Below, piece by piece: positions 29,001-30,754 of a stretch of DNA of 30,754 nucleotides. Source of the DNA: a virus; IMG/VR virus record IMGVR_UViG_3300006030_000069, positions 1 to 30,754 of that record. The stretch is one strand, 5' to 3'. The notes beneath the pieces are model-generated. The model was not told where the DNA came from, searched no databases, and worked only from the letters and a program-made list of their open reading frames with translations. Position numbers and translations under genes: made by a program. The first letter of the stretch is position 1; each line of letters opens with the position of its first letter.

Positions 29001-29181
29001 CTCGCACCAACGCATCGCTGACGCCTTCGACGCCTGGTGGCAGGAGTCCTATCCGATGGCACCCGCTAACGCCCAAGCCCGGGAGCGCTTCATCGCCTTT
29101 GGCATCCATCTGGAGCGCCAGCTCCTCGCCGACATGTTCCCAACGCAGCCTCCCGGCTACGGCGCCTCGGAGCCGCTGTGA
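28987..29181 (+). CDS. Small hypothetical protein (64 aa)
   Basis: The product begins MTSPSSHQRIADAFDAWWQE and contains NAQARERFIAFGIHLERQLL, a helical, aromatic-rich pattern. Similar A.DAWW...Y.. N..RE.F..fg..LE proteins are, to my memory, frequent in small phage ORF clusters. The stop is coupled to the next GTG (GTGA). Confidence 0.55.
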   Translation: MTSPSSHQRIADAFDAWWQESYPMAPANAQARERFIAFGIHLERQLLADMFPTQPPGYGASEPL

Positions 29182-29354
29182 GTTGGCAAGACAAGGCGCT
29201 CGCCGCGTTCTGGGCGGATGCCTGGGCTAACGAGCCGCTTGATTCACACCGCCGCATTGAAGCCGCCATCGCTGCGGCTGCCGCCTCATTACTGCCCTCT
29301 ACAGACGCACCCATGGCTGAGACTTCACCGCCGGAGCTGCAGAGCAATGGCTGA
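29178..29354 (+). CDS. Small hypothetical protein (58 aa)
   Basis: The GTG at 29178 overlaps the preceding stop. The product VSWQDKALAAFWADAWANEP... is Ala-rich and helical. Its end overlaps the next ATG by 8 bp. Expression is supported by the chain of overlaps only. Confidence 0.5.
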   Translation: MSWQDKALAAFWADAWANEPLDSHRRIEAAIAAAAASLLPSTDAPMAETSPPELQSNG

Positions 29355-29562
29355 CATCACGACTTACAAGCTTGATGCTGCCTTTGTGGCACTGGAAAAG
29401 TTTGACCACTGCGCCAAACCCGACGCCTTCATCGAGGTATCGCTATGGCACAACGGCGAAGGCTTTGATGCACACCTGAGCAGCTACGGCGATCAGAGCT
29501 TCAAGCTCACTTGGGGAGAGTTCAAGGCACTGAAGAAGCTTGTGAAGGAGTTGGACAAATGA
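29347..29562 (+). CDS. Small hypothetical protein (71 aa)
   Basis: The ATG at 29347 gives MADITTYKLDAAFVALEKFD... followed by FIEVSLWHNGEGFDAHLSSY and FKLTWGEFKALKKLVKELDK, an alpha/beta pattern with strands and a C-terminal helix. The stop overlaps the next ATG as ATGA. No family is recognised. Confidence 0.6.
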   Translation: MADITTYKLDAAFVALEKFDHCAKPDAFIEVSLWHNGEGFDAHLSSYGDQSFKLTWGEFKALKKLVKELDK

Positions 29563-29906
29563 CTGACCAACACCCGATCACCCCACCGCCTGAGCTAGTG
29601 GAGCAGTGGACAAACCAATGGCACCAAGTCCAGGTAAAGCACGTTGAGCTTGAGGATTTCGTTGCCATCCAGGCCGCCCATTGGGGCGCCGACCAGGAGC
29701 TGGAGGCGTGCTGTGAGTGGCTGCGCGAATCTCTGGCGACACCTTCATTGGTGGAGTGCTTTCTCTCCAACCGCCGCCCCAAGCCGCCGAGCTTGAAGGA
29801 GCAGGCGCTGGCTGCTTTGAGCGAAGCAGATCAAGGGTTAAATAAATCTGAATGGCAACAACGCTCCAACACAATCCGCCGCGCACTGGAGCAACTCACC
29901 GACTGA
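29559..29906 (+). CDS. ITPPPELV family small protein, copy A
   Basis: The 115-aa protein starts MTDQHPITPPPELVEQWTNQ, then has FVAIQAAHWGADQELEACCE, an RRPKPPSLKEQALAAL segment and ends with NTIRRALEQL. The gene at 30083 encodes a clear paralog with the same order of motifs, and the first about 50 bp are nearly identical at the DNA level. I associate this family with picocyanobacterial phages and genomes; function unknown. It is coupled to the preceding gene. Confidence 0.7.
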   Translation: MTDQHPITPPPELVEQWTNQWHQVQVKHVELEDFVAIQAAHWGADQELEACCEWLRESLATPSLVECFLSNRRPKPPSLKEQALAALSEADQGLNKSEWQQRSNTIRRALEQLTD

Positions 29907-29911
29907 CTACC

Positions 29912-30073
29912 ATGAAAAGCCTTGACGACTACACAGCACTTGGCGCCATTGTCTTAGTGCTTTTGCTAATGATTGCAACAGCTTGGTGGTGGATCCCCCA
30001 AAAGTGGCGGGCATGCGAACGGCTTTACGACAATAAACCAGCGCAGATTTTCTGCCTGCTGGCATCTAAGTGA
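29912..30073 (+). CDS. Small single-span membrane protein (53 aa)
   Basis: The ATG at 29912 gives MKSLDDYTALGAIVLVLLLM... with one hydrophobic helix (about 10-29) followed by WWWIPQKWRACERLY. It is inserted between the two ITPPPELV paralogs. A membrane role such as superinfection exclusion or a lysis accessory is conceivable but unsupported. Confidence 0.6.
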   Translation: MKSLDDYTALGAIVLVLLLMIATAWWWIPQKWRACERLYDNKPAQIFCLLASK

Positions 30074-30082
30074 AGAGAACCA

Positions 30083-30427
30083 ATGACTAACCAACACCCG
30101 ATCACCCCACCGCCGGAGCTGGTGCAGCAGTGGTACAACGAGTGCCCTGAAGCGAACGAGGCTTCCCTTCCTTACGTCGCCATCCAAGCCGCCCGCTGGG
30201 GAGCCGACCAGGAGTTGCTGGCTTGCGGAAAATACCTTGAGCGATGCGCCGCATGGGAAGAAGAAGATGTGACCGAGATGTATGACTACCGCCGACCGAG
30301 ACCGTTGAGCCTGAAGGAGCAGGCACTAGAAGCAGCGCGGCGGTTCTACGCAAAGGGTCATGAAGACTGCACTGACGAAGAGGTCAAAGATGACTTCGAC
30401 ACCATCCGCCGCGCCCTGGAGGCTTAA
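30083..30427 (+). CDS. ITPPPELV family small protein, copy B
   Basis: The 114-aa product begins MTNQHPITPPPELVQQWYNE and carries VAIQAARWGADQELLACGKY, YRRPRPLSLKEQALEA and a C-terminal DTIRRALEA. It is a paralog of the product of 29559-29906. The middle segment (AWEEEDVTEMYD) is the most diverged. Function unknown. Confidence 0.7.
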   Translation: MTNQHPITPPPELVQQWYNECPEANEASLPYVAIQAARWGADQELLACGKYLERCAAWEEEDVTEMYDYRRPRPLSLKEQALEAARRFYAKGHEDCTDEEVKDDFDTIRRALEA

Positions 30428-30658
30428 ATGGCTGACCTAAGCCCCGCCGCGCAGGGTGTCCATGACGCCGCTGATGTACTCACGGCATTTGTCGAAGAAT
30501 GGACTGACGGCGATCACGAAAAAGCTCAATCAGCATTAGGAGCCGCTTTGTACGCAGCGTTTCGCCAAGCACCGCACCGCTACATCAGCGGAAGGCGCTG
30601 GGTTGACTTTGGAGTCATCGCTGCTGTCTGTAGAAAAATGGAAGGCGTCTATGACTGA
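30428..30658 (+). CDS. LSPAAQ family small protein
   Basis: The ATG directly follows the previous stop. The 76-aa product begins MADLSPAAQGVHDAADVLTA and has AALYAAFRQAPHRY and RWVDFGVIAAVCRKMEG, a helical protein. The next gene starts with the same LSPAAQ.V motif. Function unknown. Confidence 0.6.
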   Translation: MADLSPAAQGVHDAADVLTAFVEEWTDGDHEKAQSALGAALYAAFRQAPHRYISGRRWVDFGVIAAVCRKMEGVYD

Positions 30659-30754
30659 CCTCTCCCCCGCCGCCCAGGCGGTGCTGACAGCGGTGACATG
30701 TAAGCAGTACGACGTGCCGCCAGAGGGGCTGCCTGCTTTCGCTGAAGAAATGGC
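30651..30754 (+). CDS. LSPAAQ family small protein, cut by window end
   Basis: The ATG at 30651 overlaps the previous frame by 8 bp. The visible 34 residues begin MTDLSPAAQAVLTAVTCKQY, related to the N-terminus of the preceding product. The 3' end is outside the window. Confidence 0.55.
   Translation, partial: MTDLSPAAQAVLTAVTCKQYDVPPEGLPAFAEEM

Overview
The window looks like most of a temperate, tailed, siphovirus-type phage or prophage from a GC-rich cyanobacterium, probably of the Synechococcus/Cyanobium group. The phage assignment is firm: large terminase, portal, head-morphogenesis protein, scaffold, capsid, tail tube, tape measure, primase-helicase, family A DNA polymerase and tyrosine integrase are all readable. 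The host is an inference from the style of the tape-measure protein and of the small right-end ORF families, which I associate with picocyanobacteria and their phages. I saw no rRNA, tRNA, IS element or CRISPR array, and the window is cut at both ends inside phage genes.

Layout. (1) 1-13734 is the late structural module, mostly minus strand, read from terL leftward: terL, small protein, portal, small protein, MuF-like head protein, scaffold, major capsid, a 43-aa basic protein, head-tail connector, a predicted sigma factor, tail tube, tape measure and a tail protein. Two neck-type genes (4309-5183) and a small HTH gene (7136-7435) lie on the plus strand inside it. Eight related short sequence elements sit just ahead of the non-overlapping gene starts of this module. 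(2) 13735-17136 has a strikingly different sequence texture, saturated with GGCGCC/CGGCGC, and carries a plus-strand cassette of five accessory genes with a putative promoter, a foldable leader and a terminator, followed by a noncoding stretch with a TGAATG repeat array. (3) 17137-21968 is a minus-strand run: a terS-like gene, two small regulators with ribbon-helix-helix character, a PD-(D/E)XK exonuclease, a putative ssDNA-binding protein and several small proteins. (4) 21969-22372 is a noncoding, inverted-repeat-rich stretch that may contain a replication origin. (5) 22373-24631 is a primase-helicase, divergent from the plus-strand block 24761-28623 with DNA polymerase A, small proteins, a DUF3310 protein and the integrase, ended by a clear terminator. 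(6) 28651-30754 is a tightly packed plus-strand series of small ORFs, some paralogous, typical of a phage accessory end.

How it works together (inference). Primase-helicase, polymerase, ssDNA-binding protein and exonuclease form a replication/recombination set; the integrase supports lysogeny; TerS and TerL package DNA through the portal into a HK97-fold capsid. The most notable point is a sigma factor with regions 2-3 but no region 4, encoded in the middle of late genes that share a recurrent start-proximal DNA element; this suggests a phage-specific late expression system.
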